Positions 1-11,205 of a DNA stretch of 64,000 bases are shown one piece after another (within the stretch, counting starts at the first letter, position 1; each line of letters starts with the position of its first letter). The stretch is from Armigeres subalbatus (taxonomy: Eukaryota; Arthropoda; Insecta; Diptera; Culicidae). The notes beneath the pieces were generated by a model, which saw only the letters and a list, made by a program, of their open reading frames with translations, did not search any database and was not told where the DNA came from. The DNA is taken from contig NC_085140.1 of NCBI RefSeq assembly GCF_024139115.2, positions 462,179,506-462,243,505 of the forward strand, in the 5' to 3' direction. The position numbers were made by a program, and so were the translations under genes.

Positions 1-60
1 CAAATCCGCGAAAACCGCGAAATCCGCGTAGTCGTAATAACCCTGAAAGTACGGTGCGCA
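1..60. repeat. Dispersed ATCCGCG-rich repeat, partial
   Basis: The window opens with several close copies of the heptamer ATCCGCG followed by TAGTCGTAATAACCCT. The same arrangement recurs near 63130-63215 (ATCCGCG copies, then CATAGTCGTTACAATCCT), and looser versions occur near 36265, 42745, 53840 and 61140. This marks a dispersed repeat cut by the window edge. I do not know the family. Confidence 0.4.
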
Positions 61-504
61 CCTACGTTATTGCTATAATACATGTGTCCGTCGACATTTA
101 ATGACAAAAACCGTTTAAAAAAATGTGGAATGGAATTACCCGGTTGGTCCTCAGGGGCCGTTATATAAAAAAGAGGTGTGCGTTGGTCCAAAAAACATCG
201 GCCCACCGATGACTATGAAGCAGATCTGTGTGAAAGTAAGGGCTGACCGGAGGGGCCGCCTTTGTGTGCCTACCGAGGGCATTGTCTGTGAACTATACTT
301 AGAAATAATTAAGTCTAACACTTTAAAATCTTAATGTAGTAATGAATGTTATAAAATTAATCGATTTGGGACAGTTAAAAATTAAAAGATGACACACTAC
401 ACAAATGACAAGTGAAAGACGAGCGTTCCGCCTTCCGGTGGTCCATGGTTTTCAAAATCTTGCATGCGCTGTTCTCCGGTGGTCCTTGTTTAGCTGAAGG
501 ACGG
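61..504. other. No gene recognised
   Basis: A 69-codon plus-strand open frame at 125-334 has no recognisable motif and no supporting context, so I do not call it a gene. The rest is AT-rich sequence without clear repeat structure. Confidence 0.5.
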
Positions 505-558
505 AGTTTTTTTTGTCTTTATTTGAGAGGTTCTCAGCCCTAGGCTGGCTCACCTCTT
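505..558 (-). mobile_element. Ultra-short retroposon (tail-only), copy 1
   Basis: Read on the minus strand the unit is a short double stem (GAGGT, inner AGCC, inner GGCT, closing ACCTC), then an AATAAAGAC motif and an A-rich tail, which appears on the plus strand as poly-T. It is flanked by an imperfect direct repeat, AAGGACGG at 497-504 and AAGGATGG at 559-566, consistent with a target-site duplication. Two further copies with the same boundary lie at 12230-12288 and 31602-31659. It could be the terminal part of a LINE or SINE 3' end. Confidence 0.6.
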
Positions 559-912
559 AAGGATGGGGGTCTAGATTTGGCTACCGTGCGAATTTGAATG
601 CCATCAGCCATTTTCTGCCATATAGCTTTGAACCTAATTAGTTGTTTTGTAATTATAAAAATACAGAAATAAAGATTAAAAAATAAATAAATCCTTTCGT
701 TTGAATGGTTCGAAAGCCAATTCAAATAAATGGCAAATTTCATAGTCCGAAACTATCGGAAGGAGTCCATCTTTTTGGAACATGAAGATCTTTAGAAGCC
801 TTTGTTAAAAGGTAAGAAAAGCTGTTTGATAACAAGGCCGAATGTTGTTGAATAATATGTCTGAGAGCAGGGAAGGCAGAAGTCCCCACAGCTGAACTAG
901 TGGATTCACACT
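559..912. other. No gene recognised
   Basis: AT-rich sequence with no coding or repeat signal I can name, except that its right part adjoins the 3' end of the LINE remnant that starts at 913. Confidence 0.4.
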
Positions 913-2195
913 TTATCCCATGAATGCTCGCCGTATTTGCTCATCATCAGCTGATGCATCCCGGATGCAATTCTTGGGATAGTCATACTTTAGGCACCTG
1001 CACACGAAATGTTCTTGTGGGGCCCTCCTTAGCCGTGCGGTAAGACGCGCGGCTACAAAGCAAAACCATGCTGAGGGTGGCTGGGTTCGATTCCCGGTGC
1101 CGGTCTAGGCAGTTTTCGGATTGGAATTTGTCTCGACTTCCCTGGGCATAAAAGTATCATCGTGTTAGCCTCATGATATACAAATGCGAAAATGGTAACT
1201 TGGCTTAGAAACCTCGCAGTTAATAACTCTGGAAGTGCTTAATGAACACTAAGCTGCGAGGCGGCTCTGTCCCAGTGTGGGGATGTAATGCCAATAAGAA
1301 GAAGAAGAACACGGAATGTTCTACGGTATTCCAAACTCCGCACAGGTCGCATTGAGACCGGAAAGGGCCCCCACCGAAGGTGTGGGAGACCCTTGTGTGG
1401 CCAGTCCGAAGTCTCGACAGAATAGTCTGCTCTTTTTACGAAGTTAGGACGCTCCAGGGGCCAGTAATACCTTCAACCTTCCTTAGGGGAAGTGAAATAC
1501 TGCTATTCCAAACCCGAGCCTGGCCTGAGCCAAGTCTGAGTCCTGGCCGACGGCACTTTTTGTCCATTTTTAAACGTCGGCGAGCGGGACGGAACGTGAG
1601 TATGATGACCTTTAGGTCTCACACTAGCAAGGGCATCGGCTTCGACGTTTCTCCTAGTGCCACAATGGCCGGGAATCCAGGTGAAACTGGTGTTCGGTGC
1701 CATACCTGCGAGGATTCCTTGGATCCACAGATGTTTTGGGTGTGGCTTTGTAGACACACTAGCTGAGTCCGTGAGGATAGCTAGTGGCTTATTTGCTGGA
1801 ACAAACAACATTTGCTGGAACAAACGGCAAAAATGGCTGCAGCCTCGGCGGAAAAAATGCTGCATTGAGGAGGTAGGCTCTCCGACCTGATAAGGTTGGC
1901 CTCGGAAACGCCGAAGCCTACTACTTGGCTACAGAACCATCCGTGTACCTTATGGTATGGTTTCGGAAGCGAGTAGCAATGAGTCCGAGGACCGACCTTC
2001 TCAGCTCCTCGGAGTATTCTTGCCCCGTGCCAGTGGACCCGAGCCACTAGGGGAAGACCGTGCCGGTCATGATCCTTAGGATCCGGTCAGCCTCGTCTAT
2101 GAGAGAGATCCCGTGCTCTGAGGTCACAGCGGCATAGGAAGCGGCCTTACTACTGATGGCTGTTAGAATCCTGTATCGTATAGCGTGTAGTTTCG
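913..2195 (-). pseudogene. LINE ORF2 C-terminal remnant (RNase H), LOA/I-like
   Basis: This is the 3' part of a non-LTR retrotransposon polyprotein on the minus strand. Translated pieces show an RNase H domain in order: YTDGS (first catalytic Asp), SAEAAAIF (catalytic Glu), LTDSASV (second Asp) and WIPGHCG...EADALAS (last Asp). A Cys-rich tail (CDLCGVWNTVEH, then CRCLKYDYP) follows, ending at a stop at 913-915. The reading is broken by frameshifts, at least one in-frame stop, and a SINE at 1016-1308 that splits the Cys-rich tail. Reverse transcriptase and endonuclease are absent, so the copy is 5' truncated. RNase H in a LINE is known from the I, LOA and related clades; the exact clade is inference. 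Confidence 0.8.
1016..1308 (+). mobile_element. Feilai-like tRNA-derived SINE, copy 1
   Basis: A tRNA-related head (TTAGCCGTGCGGTAAGACGC as an A-box region, GGTTCGATTCCCGG as the B box) is followed by a body and a 3' end GGATGTAATGCCAAT with AAG repeats. Near-identical elements lie at about 23950-24235 (plus) and 52948-53251 (minus). The insertion sits in the LINE remnant and is flanked by 14-bp direct repeats, ACACGAAATGTTCT (1002-1015) and ACACGGAATGTTCT (1309-1322), with one mismatch. The family name Feilai is from memory of Aedes SINEs. Confidence 0.85.
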
Positions 2196-2199
2196 ATTA

Positions 2200-3058
2200 A
2201 TTGTAAACAAAAACTCATTCGAACGAACACTAATTATTTTAATTAGCGACCACACTAAGCAGAACAAAATTTCGATGACCGGACTAAAGAAAACACTACC
2301 GGACGCGATACTTCTTTAAAGTTTCTGCGAGTTATTGATCAGAATGTGTATTTCAACAAAAAAACCTTTGGATTAAATCTTCCGGAACTTCCACTAAAAT
2401 TCTTCAGAATCCATTTGGTCGAAAATGTCATTTGCTGGGCAAGTGATATGGTCAAACATGTCGACCCGTTCTTTCGACCAAATGGCCCATAATGTCAAAC
2501 AACCATTTCAAATCGACTTTGTCTCGTATGTCTCGACGCAACACGCCCACAACTCGCCGAACATTCAATATCAATTATTTGAAGAATTTATGCTTCAGGT
2601 GGAATACGAATTTATATACTGGAAAGACAAGACAAACAAAAAGGGTGCATTTTGTAATCATTTCCCCTACCAACAATCGAATGGATGGGTACAATCGCAA
2701 ACTCCGAGTAGGTTCATCCAACAGTGAAAGACGCCGTTCCTCTCTTCAGTACGTGGCATTCGTTTGTGAGGATTTACCCATCATGATTGCATGTTTTCCC
2801 TCAGTTAATGTTAAGATTATCGACAAGGACATGTAGCTTTTGATCTTTTTGCCGTTACCGTACACCAATAATGAGAACTGTTTCTTCTTCTTTCACTAGC
2901 ATTGCACCTCCTTGCCGGGTCATTGCTGCCGGGCAGATAATACACGGATGAAAAGCTTAAATAACGGATTTACACGCAACGAACTGTTTGCTATTGAGCG
3001 ATTCCAAGCAACAGCATCAAAATTTAAGAAAATTTTTAATTCATGATTTTCTATTGAG
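2200..3058. other. No gene recognised
   Basis: Two overlapping plus-strand open frames of about 100 codons (2425-2836) have no recognisable domain and disagree in frame. No strong repeat or RNA signal was seen. Confidence 0.4.
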
Positions 3059-3587
3059 TTGAAACTTTGCACAGTTTTTCAATTTCATCTAAATCGTCAT
3101 TTTTCGATATCAAATCTTCATATTGAGTCACGACTAACTTTTCAAAAGGGTGTATGTGAAAATGGTTCAAAAATATTTAAAAAGCTGCACAGCAAAAACG
3201 GAATGTTCGATTGTTATGATTTTTTCAGCAAAGTTAGACAACTAAATGGTGATTCTTAAGAAAATGTGCACAGTAAAAAAAAAAAATTTTTGCCTTTAAA
3301 AATATCATTTTTGTCACAAAAACTCAAATATCTCAAAACCCTATCTTTTTTCGAACGTAATTTTTTTAGGGAAAACGGTCCATTATATTAGCTATCTACC
3401 ATAAAAATTTGGTGATGGTAAACTAATAAACAAAAAAGTTATGACATTTCAAACATTTCACAATTTTCACATATAGTAAACAAAAAAAATTTCCGTGTAT
3501 TTTTATTTTCAAGAATCGCAGTTTGATGCTGATTTTATTGTTAAGGGCCTTGCGTGAGTTAAACAAGTTGTTTGTATGATATTCCAT
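3059..3587. repeat. Left terminal inverted repeat of the 3.8-kb element
   Basis: Pairs with 6370-6883 in inverted orientation. It includes a run GAAAATGTGCACAGT, an A/T-rich stretch and AGTTTGATGCTGATTTTAT near its inner end. Confidence 0.75.
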
Positions 3588-3976
3588 ATTTATGTATTCA
3601 TCGATATTATGTATATTATATGTATAAATATTATATGTATAAATAAATAAAAATGAATTAATATTATCCTAAGTATTAAATTAAATGTGGCAGTTACACA
3701 ATGTTGTTATAGAAACTCTAAGAGTTTTGGGTTTGAATTTTGGTATGGGTTATGATATCATGAAAACAGTTTATTAATACTTATTTTTTATTTATTTTTA
3801 TTCAAATTTTTAAAATATCGAACACTTTTGAATTATTATCAGCACAGTTTGAGTATAGTTTTGCTTTAATTTTATTTTCCGACAATGGAATGAAACAGTG
3901 AAATTTTTGGGTTCCTTGGATCGTTTTCGCGTTATTAAATTGCTCGCTGAGCTCTGAAGCCTTTATTTCGTACTCT

Positions 3977-5785
3977 TCAGTAGTAGTAAAACAAAATGAT
4001 AATTTGGTTAAATCTTTTCTTTTCTACGATTTGCCCAATCAAAAGTTCTTTCGCAGTTTTAATTGGATGCTCACGTTCTTTGGCTAAACTTGCTCTTGTG
4101 GCCATGCGCTTTATTGTTCCTCCAATAGCATCACAAGGACCTTTGCCATGTGATGTAGCAAAAATGCCATTCTGCATCAATTCCGTACATTGATTTAAAT
4201 TGACATAGGCTCGAAAAATTCTTACGATTTTGTACTGCGACGCTGCTCCATCAGACATGAAATATATCTTTTTGACTTCTTTATGCTTATCAACGCGTAA
4301 AAAGTTAATCATTTTTCAATGAACAAGTTTACGGATACTGAATCGTGTCTTAAATCTTCGGAAATTATAATAAAACTTAAGTGTTCAATTTGCGTACTTC
4401 CATTAAAATAAATAACGAATGGATGAATTGTAGCTTGTTGTACGTTCCAGTGATGGGACTGCACTTCATCTTGCAATACAAAACTGTAATTTTCAGAAAA
4501 ATCACAAATGACTAAAAATTCACCATTTTGTAATGTATTTTTCGTATTTTTTAAAAAGCTGGATTGTTCTGTTTTAATGAAATCGTGAGGGATTAAACTT
4601 TCTAATTTCAAGCAAAAATATGACACAAACTCATCTACAGGTTTTACAATAGTTTCTATGTCACACCTATCCGTGGTCACCCATTGCTCAAATGATAACT
4701 GATCAATATATTTTCTTCAAACTCAGCGAATAAAGTATTTTCCAATGATGAAGAATCTGGACAATCCGAACAAGATCGTAGATAGCAATTTGATGTTGTA
4801 TTTTCACACAAAAGACTACCAGTTAACATTTTAATATCCTTTGTTAAATTGATTCTTTTCAAACTATGTAAAATAAGATTAATATTCTCATGGGTTGTGC
4901 ACACACACATTATGTGTTCCTGAATTGGAAAGAAGCTTACATTGCCTTGGCCGAAGGCTTGCAAATGAGGAAAAACCTATTTTAATATTATCGTGAATTT
5001 CCTTGAAGCGTGTGTACGCTTCTTTCAAAGTCGTCATCATTAATCGTTTTGGATTGCTTGACGCTTTCCATCTTTTTTACTGATACATAATCTTTTGACC
5101 AGGCATAGCTCGACTTACTTCATCATCTTCAAAATATTGAACTACTATTTCTTTTGTCTCATCTGTTAATGCAGTACTAGACCTAGTATTTTTGGTTGAA
5201 AGACAGTTATTCTTCAATTGTTTTGCCTCTTTTACTGTATTTCTATTGGTTTTGAACTCATCAATGGCATCCTGAATAGACCACAAACTTGGCAGCATCG
5301 ACAAAATCAATAATTTTTCTTTCCTTGTCGTGGCTGCATTCGAGAACCTTTCCTTCATATTTATAATTACCTCATCGTAGTCTGTATTTTCCACATCATC
5401 AGGTCCTAATTTGAAGAGGTTTCTTCGTACAGCTTCGTTTATTTCACGGTATTTTTTCTCCGGGTAATAAACGTAGTCCATCTTACTCCATTTAATCGGA
5501 GTCACTTTTATCCCAGCTATGCCCTCGTTAAAGCGTTCGATGTTGACCTTTTGGATACACTCATCTTCCAATTGATTTGTTGAAACAGATTTCGCTGATG
5601 GTACGGATGGCACTTAATACTTCTGGTAATTCCTCAGTTGTTGTCGATACATCTGGCAATTCCTCAGTTGCTGTCGTTTTCGAACTTCCTGCGCTCTGCT
5701 CAACCGATGATATACAGATTGCTCTTTTGTCAACGTTTAGACGGCAGGACGTGCAAATGCGTAAATTTGTATTCAATGTGGACAT
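3977..5785 (-). pseudogene. Transposase-like gene of the 3.8-kb element, frameshifted
   Basis: Five minus-strand open pieces in order (5785-5561, 5613-5077, 4964-4677, 4680-4309, 4312-3977) read as one broken protein. Visible motifs are a small CTSCRLNVDKR cysteine motif near the N terminus, a basic helical region with MPGQK at its end, CVCTTHENI, ICDFSENYSF, HHWNVQQATIHPF, ISEDLRHDSVSVNLF, and FMSDGAASQYK followed by ATSHGKGPCDAIGGT. The acidic residues in the DFSENY and SDGAASQYK motifs are plausible DDE/D catalytic positions. I remember this motif set from repetitive uncharacterised arthropod and cnidarian proteins. Junctions at 4677-4680 and 4309-4312 are one-base frameshifts, so it is not expected to be functional. 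Confidence 0.7.
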
Positions 5786-6369
5786 TGGAGCATAACCAGT
5801 CGCTTTCAGTTTATCTATGGTGCTTTCGGTGAGATTTCGTAACTCTTTTGAACACTTTTTCCATCAAACGGCCTACAACAGTTGAGAAAGCGGCTACTCA
5901 TGTTGTTCGTAATATTTCAATAAACAAAATCACTTTTAAGTTTTTACTGACTAGTTTGGTGTCATTTGCTTGACTGAAGAAAAAAATTACTATAAGATCT
6001 TTAACAACCTTAGTAGTAGTAATTTTTTTGCTTTTTCGTGAGCATTGTCATGGTATGTACCTATCATGCATTTGTTGTTGTTGAAGATACCCGTTTCCTC
6101 CCGATCATAAAGTCTATTCTCTAAGAGGTATATTTTTTGCAGGTAAACTATAGACGTACACGTGTATATAAATCTTTGATTTTGCAGCTTTTGTCTTAAA
6201 AATAACATTTCTGATATGTTTCTATCAACGTTATTATCAACAGGTTTCAACACTATTAAAAGAATTTTTCGCCAGTCACGTGCAATGAAAATTATGACAC
6301 TATCAATACTTTTGATCACAACACTGGATCGTGTCTAAGTTTCTTATAGATGCTATGAATAATTAAATC

Positions 6370-6883
6370 AAAATATCATGAAAACAACTTGTTTAAATCA
6401 CGTCCCTTAACAATAAAATCTGCATCAAACTGCAATTCTCGAAATAACTTACACAGAAAAAAAATTTTTTTACTAAATGTGAAAATTGTGAAATGTTTGA
6501 AATGTCATAGCTTTTTTGTTTATTAGTTTACCATCACCAAATTTTATGGTAGATAGCTAATATAATGGACCGTTTTCGCTAAAAAAATTACGTTCGAAAA
6601 AGATAGGGTTTTGAGATATTTGAGTTTTTGTGACAAAATGATATTTTAAAGGCAAAAAAAAATTTTTTTACTGTGCACATTTTCTTAAGAATCACCATTT
6701 AGTTGTCTAACTTTGCTGAAAAATCATAACAATCGAACATTCCGTTTTTGCTGTGCAGCTTTTTAAATATTTTGAACCATTTTCACATACACCCTTTTGA
6801 AAAGTTAGTCGTGACTCAATATGAAGATTTGATATCGAAAAATGACGATTTAGATGAAATTGAAAAACTGTGCAGAGTTTCAA
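6370..6883. repeat. Right terminal inverted repeat of the 3.8-kb element
   Basis: Inverted copy of 3059-3587. The outer end is CTGTGCAGAGTTTCAA, and the inner end includes CTTAACAATAAAATCTGCAT. Confidence 0.75.
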
Positions 6884-8195
6884 ATATTTTCGAAATGGTC
6901 GCTCAGGATCGACTGACATGCCCCCGTGGAATGCCTCTATTTGATCAGGTCGTTATTTGGTTTGTAGAGTTATGGAATCGTACAAAAAGCATTGAACAAA
7001 TGCCTTAAATATGAAAATTCTTACAGATAATATTGTTCGTATATGCATGCTTATTCCATCGCTATTCCATCGAAGATACTCTCTCGCAATGGAATTTTAA
7101 ATATGGCACTAAATGGCTTGATTATTCATCACATATTCATAATAAAAGTCAGCATTGATTTTAAAGGCAAGATGGAAACAGTATGCTGTCACTCTCGGAC
7201 AATCCATGTTGAAGAGATCGCCGGGAACGTTAGTACAGGTTATTTTACCCTTTGCGAAGAGATCATTTACGATCGAGTATAAAAGTCCATGGTTTGGACC
7301 ATGCGGAAGCCACCAAGCCATGGGGGATTCACCGAACAATCCATTTCAACCGCAAATTGCAGCTGAGGGATTCTGAATATAATCCTGTTACGATTACGAG
7401 GGCACCAACATCTTCGACGCTACCAGATCAATGGCAAGCCTTGAGTTATCTCTCGTTCAGTAGCGTTTTGAATTCACACTTTTTATCTGTTCAACGACAC
7501 GAAAATAGCTATTTCCACACACTAATAAAATTCGTAGAATCGATTTGACTAATCAAAATCAATTGATTTTGTGTATGTGTCACTTCAAATTTCATGAATT
7601 TGTTGTATTTGAATATAAAGGACATACTATTTACTATTTTCTTACTATTTACATCAAATATTACTATAACCATTACTCACCACTAATGATTAGGTCAATA
7701 TATGAGTTCATATAAATAATTCAAATCAGAATGGATTTATGGTATAAATGGCTTATTTGTTAAAAGAAACATTGTTACAATGTCGGTATCTAATAAACGC
7801 TTATATCTATGAAAGTTTTTCGTGTGGACCGAACGAAAAAGCAAAAATACGTTTTTGTATTCGTATTAGAAAGTTTATTTCTCAGTAATTATCTTTTCTC
7901 CAATTATTACTATTACTATCTTGATCGTAACAAATATCAAGCAGGTCTTCAAATATAAACTTAGAACAAAGTGGAACCGGTTGCGGCGATGCTTGAAAGC
8001 CAATTGCAGAATCCGATAAGAGACACGAACTTCAATATCATGCTCTAATTAGAATTCCTTTCAAATATAATGAGAACCCTGCAGCAGCACATTATAACAT
8101 TTTAGTTGGTTCAACCTTCGGACACACGCAGCAACACTTCGAAGCGAAAGGTTTTTCTTGCCCTTACACAAATAACTTAAAACCTCTGCTGTTGA
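6884..8195. other. No gene recognised
   Basis: Several short open frames on both strands overlap (for example 7043-7548) without recognisable motifs. There is no clear repeat boundary. Probably intronic or intergenic. Confidence 0.4.
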
Positions 8196-8650
8196 TCAGA
8201 GTTATCGATATTGCCTGCTTATAATTACGCCTGTCTGGCAGTTCTTTGTACACTTTACGACACCGGGACCAGACACGTTTCCACTCTCCGGATGATGGTG
8301 CAGCGAACAAATGCAGTCATATTGCTCAACTTGAATGCACTGTTTTCACGCGCTCCGTCCCATCAACCCGTGTCGTTGAAAGGCCTTATATTGGTGCCCT
8401 CTGCCATCCACCCATCGATGATGGGCGGTGTGGCGGCAAGAAGCAATGCGCGATGCCGCGCCGGATAGACAGATCAGAGGATTGGGTGACGCGGATATTG
8501 CTGAATGCCGCCGCAGCAGTCGGTCGGTAGTGGTTCGACTCATATGCATGCATGAAAAACGGCCCCGTCGGATGCTGAGAAAACTGCAGACAAATGCTCT
8601 CCGCGGCGAGTTTACGCTCCGGTTGAAACAAATTGAAGGTCGAATTTATT
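8196..8650. other. GC-richer island without a recognised gene
   Basis: This segment is visibly richer in G and C than its surroundings, and open frames exist in four frames at once (8211-8652), none with a recognisable domain. It does not resemble the repeats seen elsewhere in the window, so it may be single-copy sequence such as a regulatory block. No function is claimed. Confidence 0.3.
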
Positions 8651-9079
8651 AATATTTCAGTTAAATAAATTGCTGATAGCAGTCATTGTTCAGTAGGGTA
8701 TCCGAAGAATACGAATATCGGGAATTTATTGTACATAGCTTTTTCCTGGGTATACATTATTGCAGATAGTTATTCAGAACAAAACAAAAGATTTTTCAAG
8801 CACCAGATACAACAAAGCTACATGTCGATATTTATCAGACTTGTATTTTTATGATAGTGATTTTATTGGAAATGATTAGACCTAAAAAAAGAATAACCTA
8901 AAATAAAGAATAATACAATATATTGTGTTCTTGAAATAAGAAACACAAAACCCAATTTATTTCGTTCTATTTTATAATTAAATCGCAAAACATTTCTATG
9001 CAACAATTTTATATGTTGTAACACAACAAAAAAAAATATGCAGGAGAAATACCCTAACATACTTTTATCTTCTATCTTC
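8651..9079. other. No gene recognised
   Basis: AT-rich sequence with nothing I can name. Confidence 0.4.
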
Positions 9080-9875
9080 ACTTGTCATAAGATGAGTTTA
9101 GTACTAAGGCTTGTTCGCGACAAAATCTGGACACCCCGAAACACGTATAACTTTTGAAATACCTCATCAACGAGTGAAATATTTCGTAGAGTGATGGAGG
9201 TTCATCTGTACTATCAGAAATTATTAAATTTATTAGTATTACAAATACTTAATGGATAATGGTGTCGAAGGAAGAGCAGGTTCGAAAATCAAATGTGTGC
9301 AGACGCTATTGAAATCTAGGTCTTCCGAATCGAAATCTTGCTAAAAAGTTCTTGTTTTCATGTAAGCGCTGTTCATAGAGTCTAGAAAAAGTTTCATGCT
9401 TCTTTGATAACAACGAGAATGCCAAGAAGTGGAACAAGAACGGATTTAGGAACCACCAGAAGGATAGGAAGGTGAAACAAGTACTACAGAGGAGGATAAA
9501 TCTTCCGACACGAACTGTTTCTCTGGAAAATAAAATGTCACCAAATTTAGTGCATACATCGAAGCATCGACAAGGAATGAAGTCATTTGAAGTGAAAACT
9601 GCCGAATAAATTGACTACATTGATTTTTTTTAAATTCTCATTGTTGTTTGTCCAGATTTTGTCGCGAACAAGCCTTATTCCATTCAATCCCACCACTTGA
9701 TTGTAGGTTTAACAGATACGTATTTCGACCTCAACAGTAAAAATGTCTTCAGTGTCGACTCGACTTGTCGAGTCAAGTACGCGAAACTGAAGACAACTTT
9801 ACTGTTGAGGTCGAAATACGTACCTGTTAAAGTTACAAACAAGTGATGCAGTTGAACTGGATACTTAGTACGAAC
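9080..9875. mobile_element. Palindromic foldback element, split by a Tc1/mariner-type insertion
   Basis: Outer part CTTGTCATAAGATGAGTTTA, then (after the insertion at 9107-9675) a left arm with ATACGTATTTCGACCTCAAC and GTCTTCAGTGT, a centre ACTCGACTTGTCGAGT, and a right arm that is the inverted copy. The right outer end is diverged. This is the most frequent foldback family in the window; other copies lie at 21553, 31378, 39074, 43513, 49880 and 62121. Confidence 0.75.
9107..9675 (+). mobile_element. 569-bp Tc1/mariner-type element, defective
   Basis: Perfect 27-bp terminal inverted repeats start AGGCTTGTTCGCGACAAAAT and are flanked by TA on both sides (9105-9106 and 9676-9677), the hallmark of the IS630-Tc1-mariner group. 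Internally, 9516-9600 translates to a degenerate stretch like a transposase helix-turn-helix (ENKMSPNLVHTSKHRQGMKS), consistent with the N-terminal DNA-binding domain. It is far too short for a complete transposase, so it is a deletion derivative. It inserted into the foldback element. Confidence 0.8.
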
Positions 9876-10826
9876 ACATCAATCCGAAGGTCGAGGAAGC
9901 GATCAAAGCCGCTATTTTATATTCATACTTCGCTTCCTAATCGAAGATCATGATCAGCCTAGTAGACATGGATGGTATACCAACTGATCGAACTCCAGAA
10001 TTATTTGGATAACTTAGAATATTACGGAGAAAAAGAAAAATTTGGATAGCTCCGCGGAAATAACGCGCAATGAGCAATCTCCGCAAGGAGGAAGTGTAAC
10101 AAAGAATGCCTTGATTTCAATTCTTGTTTTGAAAATGCATGATTGACAAGTTTGGTTTTATTTTTCTGCAATTGAGCAGATTGTTGTTTCTAGGAGGTTT
10201 AGCGTGAAGTTCGGAAAGCTTTGCGTTTACCCAATCTAACTAAACGAACAATGGAAAAATTGGAGCTTGTAATTCAGCATGAGGGTTGCCGATGTATTGA
10301 AAATATCAAAATGACCAACTTATACGGTGTGGGTTGGAATTGGCTTCATTGGTATAAGTCTAATCCGTAGGCAATTTTCACAACATAATTATTCTAACAT
10401 TATTCTACCAAATAACCTTCAAAGTTAAAAAAGCCCTAAAAACACAGTTAAGAGACAGTGTCACTAGTTCACCTTTCTTTCCCTCCTGTCGATCCACATA
10501 GCTCGTAGTTCTTATTCCTATAGCGATTGGACATGCCTATCGGACTGACGTAGAATATTGAGCTATTATATGGGAGAAAACTATAATTAAAAGTAGAAGG
10601 AATTGAATTAATGCTTAGTATTTTCTAAATTATTCGCATAATGATTCCTAAAGTGGGTCAACTTCGTGTAGCTATGACACTGAATGACACATTGAAAGTA
10701 AACATTGTTACGTTGGGCAAAGCTGTCTATGATCATTTACCAGGGAAATATCCGCTCATTGCGGTTTGAATTTTCCACTAATCCAAATTTTTCTTGCAAG
10801 CGTAATATTGGTTTGAAAATATCCAA
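9876..10826. other. No gene recognised; includes a degenerate copy of the repeat at 10879
   Basis: Near 9945-10015 the sequence GATCATGATCAGCC through GAACTCCAGAATTATTTGG resembles the tandem unit at 10879-11205. Otherwise nothing was recognised. Confidence 0.35.
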
Positions 10827-11205
10827 ATCGTAAATCATGCACATGGCCTCTTAGGGCATGTATGAACACCATGGGTATGCTATTGAATTTGTATCGAGTC
10901 CCGTTGACGTAATTGACCAATTGGTCTTAACTCCAAAATGATTTGGAGAAGTTAGAACTTCCGGGTTGAACATGCTATTGGCTTTGTATCGAGCCCAGTT
11001 GACTTGATAGAGCAATTGGTCTGAACTCCAGAATGTTTTGATGAACTTAGAACATCCGGTTTGGACATATCCAAATCGTGAATCATGGTCTATAAGGGCC
11101 TGTATGGACACCATGGTTTGCTATTTGTTTTTTACGAAGCGTAATTGAGCTGGTAGACCGAGGTTCTGAATTCCAGAATGGTTTGGAGTACCTAGAACAT
11201 CTGTA
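10827..11205. repeat. Degenerate tandem repeat with two block types
   Basis: A block of about 95 bp beginning GCTATTG and containing GAACTCCAGAATG and TTAGAAC occurs at 10879, 10974 and 11119. A second block of about 52 bp (ATCCAAATCGT through ACACCATGG) precedes the first and third copies only (10827 and 11067). The order is therefore A-B, B, A-B. The minus-strand open frame across it is a by-product. Confidence 0.6.

Larger units (their letters stand above)
3059..6883 (-). mobile_element. 3.8-kb DNA transposon with ~500-bp terminal inverted repeats
   Basis: The first about 530 bases (3059-3587) are repeated in inverted orientation at about 6370-6883. Both arms begin TTGAAACT(T/C)TGCACAG and both contain GGTGATTCTTAAGAAAATGT, with scattered mismatches and indels. 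Between them lies a degenerate minus-strand transposase-like gene (3977-5785). I could not find a matching target-site duplication at the outer edges, so the copy is old or the true ends lie slightly elsewhere. The superfamily is not certain; a Mutator/Phantom-like element is one candidate because such elements can carry long inverted repeats. Confidence 0.75.

Noticed and set aside
1380..1890. Plus-strand open frames of 77-128 codons
   Set aside because: They are antisense to the LINE RNase H remnant, whose minus-strand translation shows conserved catalytic motifs.
5990..6319. 109-codon minus-strand frame inside the 3.8-kb transposon
   Set aside because: No motif, not continuous with the transposase-like pieces, and close to the inner edge of the right inverted repeat.
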